Positions 45,013 to 55,200 of a stretch of DNA of 64,000 nt are shown piece by piece. The translations under genes were made by a program, and so were the position numbers. Within the stretch, counting starts at the first letter, position 1. Each line of letters starts with the position of its first letter. The notes beneath the pieces are model-generated. The model did not search any database. It saw only the letters and a list, made by a program, of their open reading frames with translations, and had not been told where the DNA came from. Source of the stretch: Shewanella algicola (GTDB taxonomy: Bacteria; Pseudomonadota; Gammaproteobacteria; Enterobacterales; Shewanellaceae); NCBI RefSeq assembly GCF_014648035.1, contig NZ_BMQI01000010.1, positions 42,218-106,217 of the forward strand, in the 5' to 3' direction.

Positions 45013-47073
45013 TCACATCAATGCTTTGCCCTTAAGCAATTTTCGCAGCCACATTCTATTGGGACTGAGCAATGCTTGTAATTCCAGGTTGAGTGGAGAC
45101 AGCTCGCCGCAAAGGTTTGCTGCTAGGCATTCGGCAACGAGTGGGCCTGAACTTAGGCCGCGTGAGCCTAGGCCGCCTAAAACATATAAGCCTTCATAAA
45201 TAGGTGCCGGTGTGGTTTGCCAGTAACGTTGCCATTGGCTAGGTTTGTCTTTTGATTGCTGTTGTATGGCATAACGGTTAAATAACTCTTCAACATCAGT
45301 TGCTGATCCCATTACAGGGAAGTGGTCGCGACTGACCATCCTTACGCCGACTCTGGCGTCATTGTTTGAAACATCAATATCATTTGGCCAGTTTGAATTG
45401 GGGAAGCTTTGCTTCATCTTTAAGCTGTTTTCGTGTTGTTCTTGTGGGCAAAAATCGAGGTGTTTTGGATCTTTAACATAACTGGCTCCCACACAATGTA
45501 ATTGTTGATGTTGCGGGGTTAAGTATCCGTTAGCACATATGACTGTTGATAAATTAGCTAATTCACCTTGTGCTGGTACATGGCTTACCTGGCCTCTGAA
45601 CCCAGTAATTTGAAGCTGTTTTGTCTGCGGATAGTCGGTTAACTGTGCCCCAGAGGCGACAACTAATTGCGGGTGGGTCGCTATGGGTAACTCGGCGTTA
45701 TCGGTATAAAGTTGCCAGCCTTGTTGACTAGATTCCATGCGTTTTATTTGACTATTATAGACAACCGTTACATTCGCTAATGTTTGCGCTTTGGAGATAG
45801 CCGCTTGTGCAAATTCAAACGGGCACACCCAGCCGCCTAATGGATAATAAAAGCCTGATTTATCGATATTGAGGTTAGCGAGTTGGCTGGCTTGTTTGGC
45901 ATTAACTGTGGTCGCTATTTCGGCTGGCCAATGTTGGCCCTTGATGATTTTGTTTAGTCTGGTTTCACTGCGCTCGTCAAAACCTGTGTGCAAAACACCG
46001 CACCATTGATGGCCAATAATAAAGCCGTCATCGACTAACGATTGAATTTGACGACGACTGAATAAAAACGCTTGTTGAAAAAACTGACTTAGCGGGCCAT
46101 TTTCTGGTGTGAGTAGTGGATAAATTGCGCCTTGTTTATTGCCCGATGCGCCCTGGCCAAGTTGTGCATCTTTACAATAAAGAATACTGCTTTTACCCCG
46201 TTGGGCTAACGACAGTGCAAGACTTGCTGCTGCAATGCCTCCGCCAATAATAGCTATTGCGTCATCTTTTTCGCTTGTTGAGGGTAAGGGGTTATAGGCA
46301 AATTGTTGATTAAGTTGCTGCCTCATCGCCTGGCGTTCTGCCATTGTAATATCATCAACGGGTTCTACTAAAAGAGTATTAAAACCACACAGGGTTAACT
46401 GTTTATCGATTGCCTTTTGGCTGGTGTCAGCGTTTGTTGTTTTTGACGCCCTGTAAAAGCTGGCGTTATCACTGCTGAGTCGAGCATATTGCCATAATAC
46501 GGTTTGATTAAAATAGTGATCTATTTGGTTTGATTGACTCGTATCGGGTAAGGCAAGCCAATGTTGTATGCGTTGTTTGCCTGGTGTGGCGACCAGTTTA
46601 AGCTGTTTGATTGGTTCGCCATAATACACATCAATAATCAGCCGAGTGTTATTGAGGGTTAAACGCTGACAACCATCAATTGCAGCAAGTTCAGTATTAA
46701 GCAATGCATTAGCGTGTGGCATTAATGGATGCTTGGCGTGTAATAGCCCTTGTTGTTGCCACTGTTTTTGCAGCTGTTGTCGATTGATTGCTTGATGCGC
46801 AATAACAACAAGGTGGACGCTCAATTGAGGCGTTTTGTGAACTGCCGCTTGTAACAATAAGATTTCATGGGCATCGGCAATACCCAATTGGCCCAGAGTG
46901 ACTAAATTACCTTTGTTATGTGCCGTGATTTGGCCGTCACGGGTTTGCAATACAGTGTCGATATACTGCTGTACTGATTGATAGTATTGATTATCGCCAT
47001 TATCGCCCAACAATTGGTGTGTAAGCAGAGGTTGTTGGGTGTTTGATACAGATAATAAAGTGCTTTTACTCAA
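45013..47073 (-). CDS. mnmC: MnmC-type tRNA wobble-uridine modification protein with degenerate methyltransferase domain
   Basis: Bifunctional MnmC finishes 5-methylaminomethyl-2-thiouridine at tRNA position 34: the C-terminal FAD domain removes the carboxymethyl group and the N-terminal domain methylates. The 686-residue protein has a clear FAD domain (IAIIGGGIAAASLALSLAQR, about 272-291; GQGASGNKQGAIYPLL; VLGGLGSRGLSSGPLVAE near the end). In the N-terminal half the expected SAM motif GFGTGLNFL is replaced by LVTLGQLGIADAHEIL (about 57-72), and the DAWFLDGFAPxKNPxMW motif is absent, so methylation is probably lost there. The start is TTG, since the first in-frame ATG lies over 100 residues in. 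It diverges from fabB. Confidence 0.88.
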   Translation of the reverse strand: MSKSTLLSVSNTQQPLLTHQLLGDNGDNQYYQSVQQYIDTVLQTRDGQITAHNKGNLVTLGQLGIADAHEILLLQAAVHKTPQLSVHLVVIAHQAINRQQLQKQWQQQGLLHAKHPLMPHANALLNTELAAIDGCQRLTLNNTRLIIDVYYGEPIKQLKLVATPGKQRIQHWLALPDTSQSNQIDHYFNQTVLWQYARLSSDNASFYRASKTTNADTSQKAIDKQLTLCGFNTLLVEPVDDITMAERQAMRQQLNQQFAYNPLPSTSEKDDAIAIIGGGIAAASLALSLAQRGKSSILYCKDAQLGQGASGNKQGAIYPLLTPENGPLSQFFQQAFLFSRRQIQSLVDDGFIIGHQWCGVLHTGFDERSETRLNKIIKGQHWPAEIATTVNAKQASQLANLNIDKSGFYYPLGGWVCPFEFAQAAISKAQTLANVTVVYNSQIKRMESSQQGWQLYTDNAELPIATHPQLVVASGAQLTDYPQTKQLQITGFRGQVSHVPAQGELANLSTVICANGYLTPQHQQLHCVGASYVKDPKHLDFCPQEQHENSLKMKQSFPNSNWPNDIDVSNNDARVGVRMVSRDHFPVMGSATDVEELFNRYAIQQQSKDKPSQWQRYWQTTPAPIYEGLYVLGGLGSRGLSSGPLVAECLAANLCGELSPLNLELQALLSPNRMWLRKLLKGKALM

Positions 47074-47205
47074 AATATTTTACTCAGGCCACATAACTTG
47101 GCATTATTTTACCTGCGTTTATGGAAAGCTGACCACTTAATTGCTTTAAACCAGCTATGATTGCCGCAATTAAGTACCGACATGTACCAAATGGATAGCA
47201 AAAAA

Positions 47206-48420
47206 ATGAAAAGAGTTGTGATCACCGGAATGGGTGTTGTTTCAAGTATTGGTAATAACAAGCAAGAAGTAACAGAGTCGCTTAAAGCGGGTCGTAGCGG
47301 TATTACTCACTCAGCGCAGTTCGAAGAAATGAAGTTACGCAGCACTGTTTGGGGTGATATTAAAATTAACCCAGCTGACCACATTGATCGTAAAGCACTT
47401 CGCTTTATGGGTGATGCTGCCGCTTATGCATACATTGCGATGCAAGAAGCTATTGCTGACGCTAACTTAACTGAAGAACAATATTCTAATTTCCGTGTTG
47501 GCCTAGTTGCCGGTACGGGTGGTGCGTCGTCTAAAAACCAAGTTCAAGCTGCTGATACGTTACGTGAAAAAGGCGTTAAACGTGTTGGACCTTATATTGT
47601 GCCACGTATTATGGCCAGTACTGCGAGTGCGTGTTTAGCCACTCCATTTAAAATTAAAGGTGTGAACTATTCAATTAGTTCTGCTTGTGCGACTTCTGCA
47701 CACTGTATCGGCCACGCTGTTGAGCTTATTCAAATGGGTAAGCAAGACATGGTATTTGCTGGCGGCGCAGAAGAAGTTGATTGGACGTTAACCATGGGCT
47801 TTGATGCTATGGGCGCGTTATCAACTAAGTATAACGACACACCAGAAAAAGCCTCACGTACCTACGATGCAGACCGTGATGGTTTTGTTATCTCTGGCGG
47901 CGGTGGTATCGTAGTTGTTGAAGAGTTAGAGCATGCTTTGGCACGTGGTGCAAAAATTTATGCTGAAATCATTGGTTATGGTGCATCTTCAGATGGCTAT
48001 GACATGGTTGCTCCGTCTGGCGAAGGCGCTGTACGTTGTATGCAAATGGCACTTGCTGATGTTGATGCGCCAATTGATTACATTAACACTCATGGCACAT
48101 CAACCCCTGTTGGTGACATGCGTGAGCTTGAAGCTTTGCGTGAAGTGTTTGGTGACAACGTACCGGCTATTGCATCGACCAAGTCTTTAACGGGTCACGC
48201 ATTAGGTGCGGCAGGTGTGCATGAAGCCATTTACAGCATGATCATGATGGAAAGCAGCTTTATTGCGCCAAGCATTAACATCGACACTGTTGACGAAAAA
48301 GCAGCGGGTATGCCAATTGTGCAAGAAATGCGCGAGGCAGAACTTAACACCATTATGAGCAACAGCTTCGGTTTTGGTGGTACTAACGCCACACTAGTGA
48401 TGCGTAAATACAAAGCATAA
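47206..48420 (+). CDS. fabB: 3-oxoacyl-ACP synthase I
   Basis: Elongating beta-ketoacyl-ACP synthase required for unsaturated fatty acid synthesis. From this ATG the protein is 404 residues, starting [16 protein letters not shown] like E. coli FabB, with the catalytic triad Cys161 ([12 protein letters not shown]), His in [11 protein letters not shown] and His in [32 protein letters not shown] and [17 protein letters not shown] are typical. In-frame ATGs at 47182 and 47191 would add 5-8 residues; none of the starts has a strong ribosome binding site. FabB products feed the unsaturated acyl pool that olefin synthesis would draw on. A strong terminator follows. Confidence 0.95.
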   Translation: MKRVVITGMGVVSSIGNNKQEVTESLKAGRSGITHSAQFEEMKLRSTVWGDIKINPADHIDRKALRFMGDAAAYAYIAMQEAIADANLTEEQYSNFRVGLVAGTGGASSKNQVQAADTLREKGVKRVGPYIVPRIMASTASACLATPFKIKGVNYSISSACATSAHCIGHAVELIQMGKQDMVFAGGAEEVDWTLTMGFDAMGALSTKYNDTPEKASRTYDADRDGFVISGGGGIVVVEELEHALARGAKIYAEIIGYGASSDGYDMVAPSGEGAVRCMQMALADVDAPIDYINTHGTSTPVGDMRELEALREVFGDNVPAIASTKSLTGHALGAAGVHEAIYSMIMMESSFIAPSINIDTVDEKAAGMPIVQEMREAELNTIMSNSFGFGGTNATLVMRKYKA

Positions 48421-48455
48421 TCTAGTGCTAGCAGCATAGACTGTTAAACCTTAAT

Positions 48456-48489
48456 AAAGCCAGCATTGGAAACAACGCTGGCTTTTTTG
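48456..48489 (+). terminator. Intrinsic terminator after fabB
   Basis: AAAGCCAGC pairs with GCTGGCTTT around a 12-nt loop, with T4 more after it. Repeat array E begins immediately downstream. Confidence 0.9.
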
Positions 48490-49460
48490 TTTTACACAAG
48501 GTCAACAGCAACAATTGAATCCTTGATAAAAGATCTCAGGGATGACGAGAGAAGAGGTAAAGCATTAGCTTTTTCTTCGTCGTTCCGGCAATGCTTTTAA
48601 GCCGAAATCCAGGTGTTTAGTTTGTCATCCCGGTAACGTTTTTAAAGCCGGGATCCAGGTGTTAGCTTTTAGGGTTTTAGGCCCTAGGTTCTAGGAACTC
48701 GCAAACTCGCCAGAGAGCGGACTTCGTCCTTCTAGAATCTAAGAAACACCTGGATCCTCAATAAAAGCACTCAAGGATGACGGCAAAAAAGTAAAGCATT
48801 AGAGCAACGCTAGGCCAACTTCGTCATTTCACTAATGCTCACTACTCCGTCGTTCCGGCAACGATTTTTAGCCGGAATCCAGGTGTTGGTTTTTTGCTTT
48901 TACACAAGGTCAACAGCAACACCTGGATCGTCCCGGTAACGCTTATAAATCCGGGATCTAAGGTCTCAGGGATGACGGCTTTGGGGCAACACCTGGACCC
49001 TCAATAAAAGCACTCGAGGATGACGGCAAAAAAGTAAAGAATTAGAGCAACGCTAGGCCAACTTCGTCATTTCACTAATGCTCACTACTCCGTCGTTCCG
49101 GCAACGATTTTTAGCCGGAATCCAGGTGTTAATTTTTTGCTTTTACACAAGGTCAACAGCAACACCTAGGTCGTCCCGGTAACGCTTATAAATCCGGGAT
49201 CTAAGATCTCAGGGATGACAGCTTTGGGGCAACACCTGGATCCTCAATAAAAGCACTCGAGGATGACGGCAAAAAAGTAAAGCATTAAATCAACGCTAGT
49301 CCAACTTCGTCATTTCACTAATGCTCACTACTCCGTCGTCCCGGTAACGCTTATAAATCCGGGATCTAAGATCTCAGGGATGACGGCGGTGGAATAACAC
49401 CTAGTACCTAGAACCTAATCCCTCGAGTCTTTAAGCGAAGCGTTTAGGCATGACGTTTTT
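48490..49460. repeat. Repeat array E (stem-loop mosaic)
   Basis: Nearly 1 kb between fabB and pdxB, same strand. It contains at least eight CCAGGTGTT-type motifs with all four stem classes, a 49-bp element, and a partly tandem 240-bp module (starting near 48844 and 49084) carrying composite CCCGG-in-ATCCCTGA elements. It ends with ACCTAGAACCTAATCCCTCG and TAAGCGAAGCG, the same terminal motif as array A. Confidence 0.88.
48689..48737 (+). repeat. 49-bp structured element, copy 6
   Basis: One base differs from copies 1-4 (GCAAACTCGC for GCAAGCTCGC), in the stem GCTC, weakening it. Confidence 0.82.
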
Positions 49461-49547
49461 TCTCGTCCCTTAGGTTGCTTTGGTATAAGATACGGCGCAT
49501 AAAATGCGATGTGTAGTCGTTAAATTCGCTAACAAATAAGATACCCG

Positions 49548-50675
49548 ATGAAAATAATTGCTGATGAAAACATGCCGTATGTTGATGCCTTGTTTGGCGA
49601 CCTCGGTGAGATAGAATATGTTAATGGCCGTAATCTAACCGCTGAACAGGTGTGTGATGCTGATGTGTTGTTAGTGCGCTCGGTAACTAAGGTTAATGCG
49701 GCATTGCTCGATAATGCACAAAAGCTTAAATTTGTGGGTAGTGCCACCATTGGTACTGACCATGTTGCTGTAGATTACCTCGCTGAACGAAAAATCCCTT
49801 TTACTAATGCGCCAGGGTGCAATGCCACTGCGGTGGGTGAGTATGCATTTATTGCAATGCTAGAGTTAGCTCAACGTTTTGGTGACACCCTACAAGGCAA
49901 AGTTGTGGGGATTGTTGGGGCAGGCAATACGGGCTCTGCTGCAGCTAAATGCTTAGAGGCATATGGCTTAAAGGTATTGCTGTGCGACCCAGTTAAAGAA
50001 GAGCAAGGCGATAGTAGAGAGTTTGTGTCACTGGACAGCTTAATCGCTCAGGCCGATATTATTAGTTTACATGTGCCAATTACTAAAGTTGGTGAGCATA
50101 AAACCTGGTATTTATTTGATGAGGCACGTTTAAATCAACTACGGCCCAATACCTGGTTGTTAAATTGCTGCCGTGGTGAAGTGATAGATAACCGAGCGTT
50201 AATTTCCTTTAAGCAACAACGCGACGATGTAAAACTGGTGCTCGATGTATGGGAAGGTGAACCAAACCCTATGGCTGAGTTAGTTGCCTTAGCTGAGTTT
50301 GCGACCCCGCATATTGCAGGTTACAGCCTAGAAGGCAAAGCTCGTGGTACTTTTATGCTGTATCAAAAATTGTGTGAAGTGTTAGGCCTGGAGGCGAATA
50401 AATCGTTAACCATCTTGCTACCGCCATTTCAATTTAGCCAGGTTTATCGTCAAGATGAACTGAGTGAAGGGCAGTTATTATCCTTGTCACGTTTAGTGTA
50501 TGACTTACGTGATGATGATAGAAAGTTTAGAGATTGTTTTGCCACGGCCGCAGGGTTTGATCAAATGCGTAAAAACCATACTTACCGTCGTGAGTACAGT
50601 GCCATTACACTTAAGAGCGAAGCGCCAGTGATTCCATTAGATCATTTGATGTTACGTACATTAGGTTTTAATTAA
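49548..50675 (+). CDS. pdxB: Erythronate-4-phosphate dehydrogenase
   Basis: Second step of pyridoxal 5'-phosphate synthesis. The 375-residue D-2-hydroxyacid dehydrogenase begins [17 protein letters not shown] and has the NAD-binding [20 protein letters not shown] (about 120-139), [19 protein letters not shown], the catalytic Arg in [13 protein letters not shown] (about 205-217), Glu in VWEGEPNP and His in [16 protein letters not shown] (about 255-270). The C-terminal PdxB-specific dimerisation domain is present. It precedes asd on the same strand with a 178-base gap. Confidence 0.96.
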   Translation: MKIIADENMPYVDALFGDLGEIEYVNGRNLTAEQVCDADVLLVRSVTKVNAALLDNAQKLKFVGSATIGTDHVAVDYLAERKIPFTNAPGCNATAVGEYAFIAMLELAQRFGDTLQGKVVGIVGAGNTGSAAAKCLEAYGLKVLLCDPVKEEQGDSREFVSLDSLIAQADIISLHVPITKVGEHKTWYLFDEARLNQLRPNTWLLNCCRGEVIDNRALISFKQQRDDVKLVLDVWEGEPNPMAELVALAEFATPHIAGYSLEGKARGTFMLYQKLCEVLGLEANKSLTILLPPFQFSQVYRQDELSEGQLLSLSRLVYDLRDDDRKFRDCFATAAGFDQMRKNHTYRREYSAITLKSEAPVIPLDHLMLRTLGFN

Positions 50676-50853
50676 TTACAGTGTTTGTTCGCAGCGATAA
50701 ATGGGCAGGGTAATGATAAAAGTACGCTTTTTTGCCCAGTTGAGAAAAAATCACTTGAAAGCCGGCTTTTTTAATACATTAACCCTAGTAAAGCACAGCG
50801 AAATTAGGGTAGATTGATTGCTCAAACAGGATAATAGGAGTCGAGCGTTAATT

Positions 50854-51870
50854 ATGTCTCAGGAATTTAATGTAGTCGTTTTAGGTGCATCGGGCGCAGT
50901 GGGTCAAACTATGATTGAGATCCTCGAGCAGCGTAATTTCCCGGTTGCTAAGTTGTTTCCATTAGCGAGCAGTCGCAGTGCTGGCGAAACGGTCAGTTTT
51001 CACGGTAAACAAGTAGAAATTCTTGACGTAGAAACGTTTGACTGGAGCCAAGCTCAAATTGGTTTCTTCTCTGCAGGTGGCGATGTGTCTGCTAAATGGG
51101 CACCAATTGCTGGCGATGCGGGTTGTGTGGTTATCGACAACACTTCACACTATCGTTATGACATCGACGTGCCATTAGTGGTACCAGAAGTTAACCCAGA
51201 AGCGATTGCAGATTTTCGTAACCGCAACATCATTGCTAACCCAAACTGTTCAACCATTCAGATGCTGGTTGCACTAAAGCCAATTTATGATGCGTTTGGT
51301 ATTTCGCGCATTAACGTTGCGACATATCAGTCAGTGTCGGGTACCGGTAAAAAAGCCATTGAAGAATTAGCGGGTCAATGCGCTAAATTACTCCAAGGTT
51401 TACCTGCTGAACCTTCTGTTTATCCAAAACAAATTGCGTTTAACGTATTACCGCAAATTGATGTGTTTATGGAAAATGGCTACACCAAAGAAGAAATGAA
51501 AATGGTGTGGGAAACGCAGAAGATTTTTGGTGATGACGAAATCGTTGTTAACCCAACTGCAGTACGTGTCCCTGTGTTTTATGGTCACTCTGAAGCGATT
51601 CATATTGAAACACTTCAACCTGTTGATGCAGAAGATGTTAAAGCAGTATTACACAATGCCCCAGGTGTTGAGTTATTTGAAAGCGATGACGAATACCCAA
51701 CTGTTGTGACTGAAGCTGCGGGTAATGACCCAGTGTATGTAGGTCGTATCCGTAAAGATATTTCTCATTCGCACGGTATAAATTTATGGGTTACTGCCGA
51801 TAACATTCGTAAGGGTGCGGCATTAAACAGTGTGCAAATCGCTGAAATTTTGATTAGAGATTACTATTAA
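50854..51870 (+). CDS. asd: Aspartate-semialdehyde dehydrogenase
   Basis: Reduces aspartyl phosphate to aspartate semialdehyde for lysine, methionine, threonine and cell-wall diaminopimelate. The 338-residue protein has VVVLGASGAVGQTMIEIL near the N-terminus, the nucleophile Cys in IANPNCSTIQML (about residue 131), SVSGTGKKAIEEL and the His-containing VPVFYGHSEAIHIET. It belongs to the shorter ASADH branch (also found as Usg relatives) that keeps the catalytic Cys, so activity is expected. AGGAG is 13 bases before the ATG, a long spacing; a TTG at 50818 is possible but would precede this site. Confidence 0.92.
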   Translation: MSQEFNVVVLGASGAVGQTMIEILEQRNFPVAKLFPLASSRSAGETVSFHGKQVEILDVETFDWSQAQIGFFSAGGDVSAKWAPIAGDAGCVVIDNTSHYRYDIDVPLVVPEVNPEAIADFRNRNIIANPNCSTIQMLVALKPIYDAFGISRINVATYQSVSGTGKKAIEELAGQCAKLLQGLPAEPSVYPKQIAFNVLPQIDVFMENGYTKEEMKMVWETQKIFGDDEIVVNPTAVRVPVFYGHSEAIHIETLQPVDAEDVKAVLHNAPGVELFESDDEYPTVVTEAAGNDPVYVGRIRKDISHSHGINLWVTADNIRKGAALNSVQIAEILIRDYY

Positions 51871-51918
51871 TTGAGCGTTGCTCAAGGTTAATTCATTAAT
51901 CAATAAGTGATTTAGTTT

Positions 51919-51948
51919 AAAAAGCCTGCAGCCAGCAGGCTTTTTTTG
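51919..51948 (+). terminator. Intrinsic terminator after asd
   Basis: AAAAGCCTGC pairs perfectly with GCAGGCTTTT around AGCCA, followed by T3. Confidence 0.93.
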
Positions 51949-52082
51949 TTTTGCTTACGCCAGTAGTAGCAGGGCTGGCGCAACTAGTTTATAGTCGTAA
52001 ATGTATCATTTTTAACATCTATACTGCTTTTTTAAGTGCAAAAGTTAGCTTAAAACCGATGTGATTTGATATAGTGATGACA

Positions 52083-52140
52083 TATACCCAATCAACTTGA
52101 AGCGACGTGTTTCAGAGCATCTTCAGGTTGATTGGGTATA
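52083..52140. repeat. 58-bp inverted-repeat element upstream of fimV
   Basis: TATACCCAATCAACTTGAAG and CTTCAGGTTGATTGGGTATA pair over 20 bp with one mismatch, around an 18-nt loop. TA sits at both outer ends. It may be a very small MITE or a solitary palindromic repeat; a decayed right arm is at 57301. Confidence 0.75.
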
Positions 52141-52214
52141 AATATTAATGATAAAAATTGCCTACAGCCTGTTGCCAAGATGGCAACTCAATTGCGCTTA
52201 AAGGGAAGGATTGG

Positions 52215-55200
52215 ATGACTTTGCGTACTTCTTATATTCTGGGTTTAATTGCCTGTACGACCGTTGGTTTCACCAGTTTACAGTTGATTGATTCTGCACA
52301 TGCTGAAACATTGAACATCACTGGTCCAAATGGCGAGGTTAAGCAACAAGCTAAGCGCCAGTATGGTCCAACAACGTCAAGAGACACCTTTTGGAGTATT
52401 GCCCAAAAAGTCAGACCCAATGATCGCGTGAGTGTTTACCAGGTCATGGCGGCATTATTCGACGCCAACCCGCATGCGTTCAGTGGCAATAACTACAACA
52501 CGCTTGAACGAGGGATGATTTTATTAATCCCGTCTGCTGATGTGATGGCTGCCATTCCAGACAGTGTTGCGCGTCGTCGCGCAGAACAAGATGACCGCCA
52601 AGTGAGCCGCCCAGCTCCAGTTACCCCACAGCCCGTTGCCACTAAACCTTCTTCAATCGTTGAAGTCGTTAAAAAGCCGAATGCAGATAAACCGTTGCAA
52701 ATTGTGCAAAAAACACCCGCCGTTGAAGTGCAAACTCAAGCATTAAAACAAGCCAATGCTGCAAAAGTTAACGATCTCAATAGCGTGCTAGACAAAGCTA
52801 ATGCTAAAACCTTGATGCTCACTGACGAGCTTGCCCGCGCGCAAGACGAATTAATGGTCAGTAATAATGATAATCAAGTGCTTAAAAATAAAATTGAGCA
52901 GATGTCGTTAAATATTTCATCGCTTGAAGAAGATTTACAACTGCTAAGTGAGAAACACGATAAATTAACAATCGCTTACGAAAAACTATTACAACAAGTT
53001 GATAATAAAGAACCTGTAGTAGAAGAACCCGCAGATTTTTGGCGCAGCTTAACAGACAACACCATGATGCTAATTGTGGCCGCTTCGGTGCCGCTATTAT
53101 TACTGTTTGGGCTTATTTTTTGGTTATTAACACGTCGTAAAAAAGCCGCAAAACAGACCGAAAATGAAATTGAAACAAACGAAAAAACTGAAACTGTAGC
53201 TAAACAAGCAAGCACTGCGCTAGACGAGGAAGACAACGCTGATGATGTTGTGATCCATTTAGATTCTGATGACGATGAGTCCATTGACGATTTATTAAAT
53301 TTAGACAGTGCTGAATTACAACCTGAAGCCTCAATGGCGGACGGCAGTGAAATGGACATGGCGTCTGAAATGTTCGTGGGTGAAGACACCGACGATGATG
53401 AAGGTTCGTCGTTAGATGATTTATGGGCCGAAGCCATGGAAGAGCAAGACTCTGAACTGGAGCCGCTCGATGACGATGATGATTTAGACAGCCTATTAGC
53501 TGATCTTGATGATGGCAGTACAAATAATAATGATGAATTAGATGATTCTGCAGAAAACGACATTGATTCACTGTTAGCCGAATTCGATATGCCGCCAGAA
53601 ACCGAAGAGCCTGCAGTAGATGAGCAACCTGAGGCTGTTGATGAGTCACTATCAAACGATGACGACATTGACTCTTTGTTAGCAGAATTTGATATGCCAG
53701 CAGAAACAGAAGAGCTTGCAGTAGATGAGCAACCTCGGGCTGTTGATGAGTCACTATCAAACGATGACGACATTGACTCTTTGTTAGCAGAATTTGATAT
53801 GCCAGCAGAAACAGAAGACCTTGCAGAAGATGCTGAACCTCAGGCTGTTGATGAGTCACTATCAAACGATGACGACATTGACTCGCTGTTAGCTGAATTC
53901 GATATGCCAGCAGAAACTGAGACAGAGCAAGTCCAAGAAGTTGATGATGAATCAGAATCTAGCGAAGACTTAAATGAAGAATCAGCGGATGATTCAAATG
54001 TTGCAGCCGATGACGACATTGATTCGCTGTTAGCTGAATTTGATATGCCTGCAGAAACTGAGACAGAGCAAGTCCAAGAAGCTGATGATGAATCAGAATC
54101 TAGCGAAGACTTAAATGAAGAATCAGCGGATGATTCAAATGTTGCAGCCGATGACGACATTGACTCGCTGTTAGCTGAATTTGATATGCCTGCAGAAACT
54201 GAGACAGAGCAAGTCCAAGAAGCTGATGATGAATCAGAATCTAGCGAAGACTTAAATGAAGAATCAGCGGATGATTCAAATGTTGCAGCCGATGACGACA
54301 TTGATTCACTGTTATCTGAATTTGATATCTCAGCAGAAACCGAGACCGAGCCTCAAAGCGAAACCTCACTAGACGCTGACGGCATGGCAGAGGCATCTGA
54401 TCGTGATGAGCTACTTGCAGAGCTTGAAATTGATGATAGCGATGACGAAGTCAGTGATGATGATATCAATGCATTACTCGCAGAATTAGAAGTAAGTCCA
54501 GATGAAGAAGCTGCACAAGCGTTAAATAGCGAAACTGTCACTGAGCAAGACGATATTGCGGCGTTAATTGCGGCAGAGCTGCAAGATGAAGATGATATTG
54601 AAGAAAGCACAGAGGCTGATGACCAGGACATCGATGCGTTATTGGCAAGTTTAAATGAGCCTGTTATTGAATCTAGTGTAGCCGATATAAGCGCTGCGGA
54701 AGAGGATCCAGCAGATGATAAAGGTGAAGATTTATCTGAACAAATTGCAGCTGAATTAGCCGATGAGTCTGATGAAACTGAAACACTCGCTTCTGACGAT
54801 GATGATATTGATGCCTTACTCGCAGGCTTTGAACAAGACGATGACGAAGATGATATTGCCGCACAAATTGCTGATGAGTTAGACGACAGCGACGATGATG
54901 TGGCAATATCTGCCGATGTGGCCGACAGCAGTGATGAAGATATTGATGCGTTGCTTGCCAGTATAGATGAGCCCGAAATCACGCCAACATTAAATCTTGA
55001 TGATCAAGACGAAACACAAACCACTGACACATATGAAGTAGATGATTCAAGTGACGTTGACGACCAGGACTTATTTAATGAGCTTGATGAATACTTAAAT
55101 GATTTAGACAACTCGCGTAATCAAGTTGATGCTGAAGCTGAGCATGACAACACCTTTTTTGACCCTGATTTAGATGCGTTGTTGGCTGAAAGCAGTGAGA

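Noticed and set aside
48490..49460. Integron attC sites (AACACC...GGTGTT resembles RYYYAAC/GTTRRRY)
   Set aside because: No gene cassettes between the repeats, no integrase, and the core lacks the paired L/R box layout of attC sites.
52976..54982. Long minus-strand reading frames rich in Ser
   Set aside because: They are antisense shadows of the Asp/Glu-rich fimV repeats, where GAT/GAC/GAA codons read as Ser/Phe codons on the other strand.
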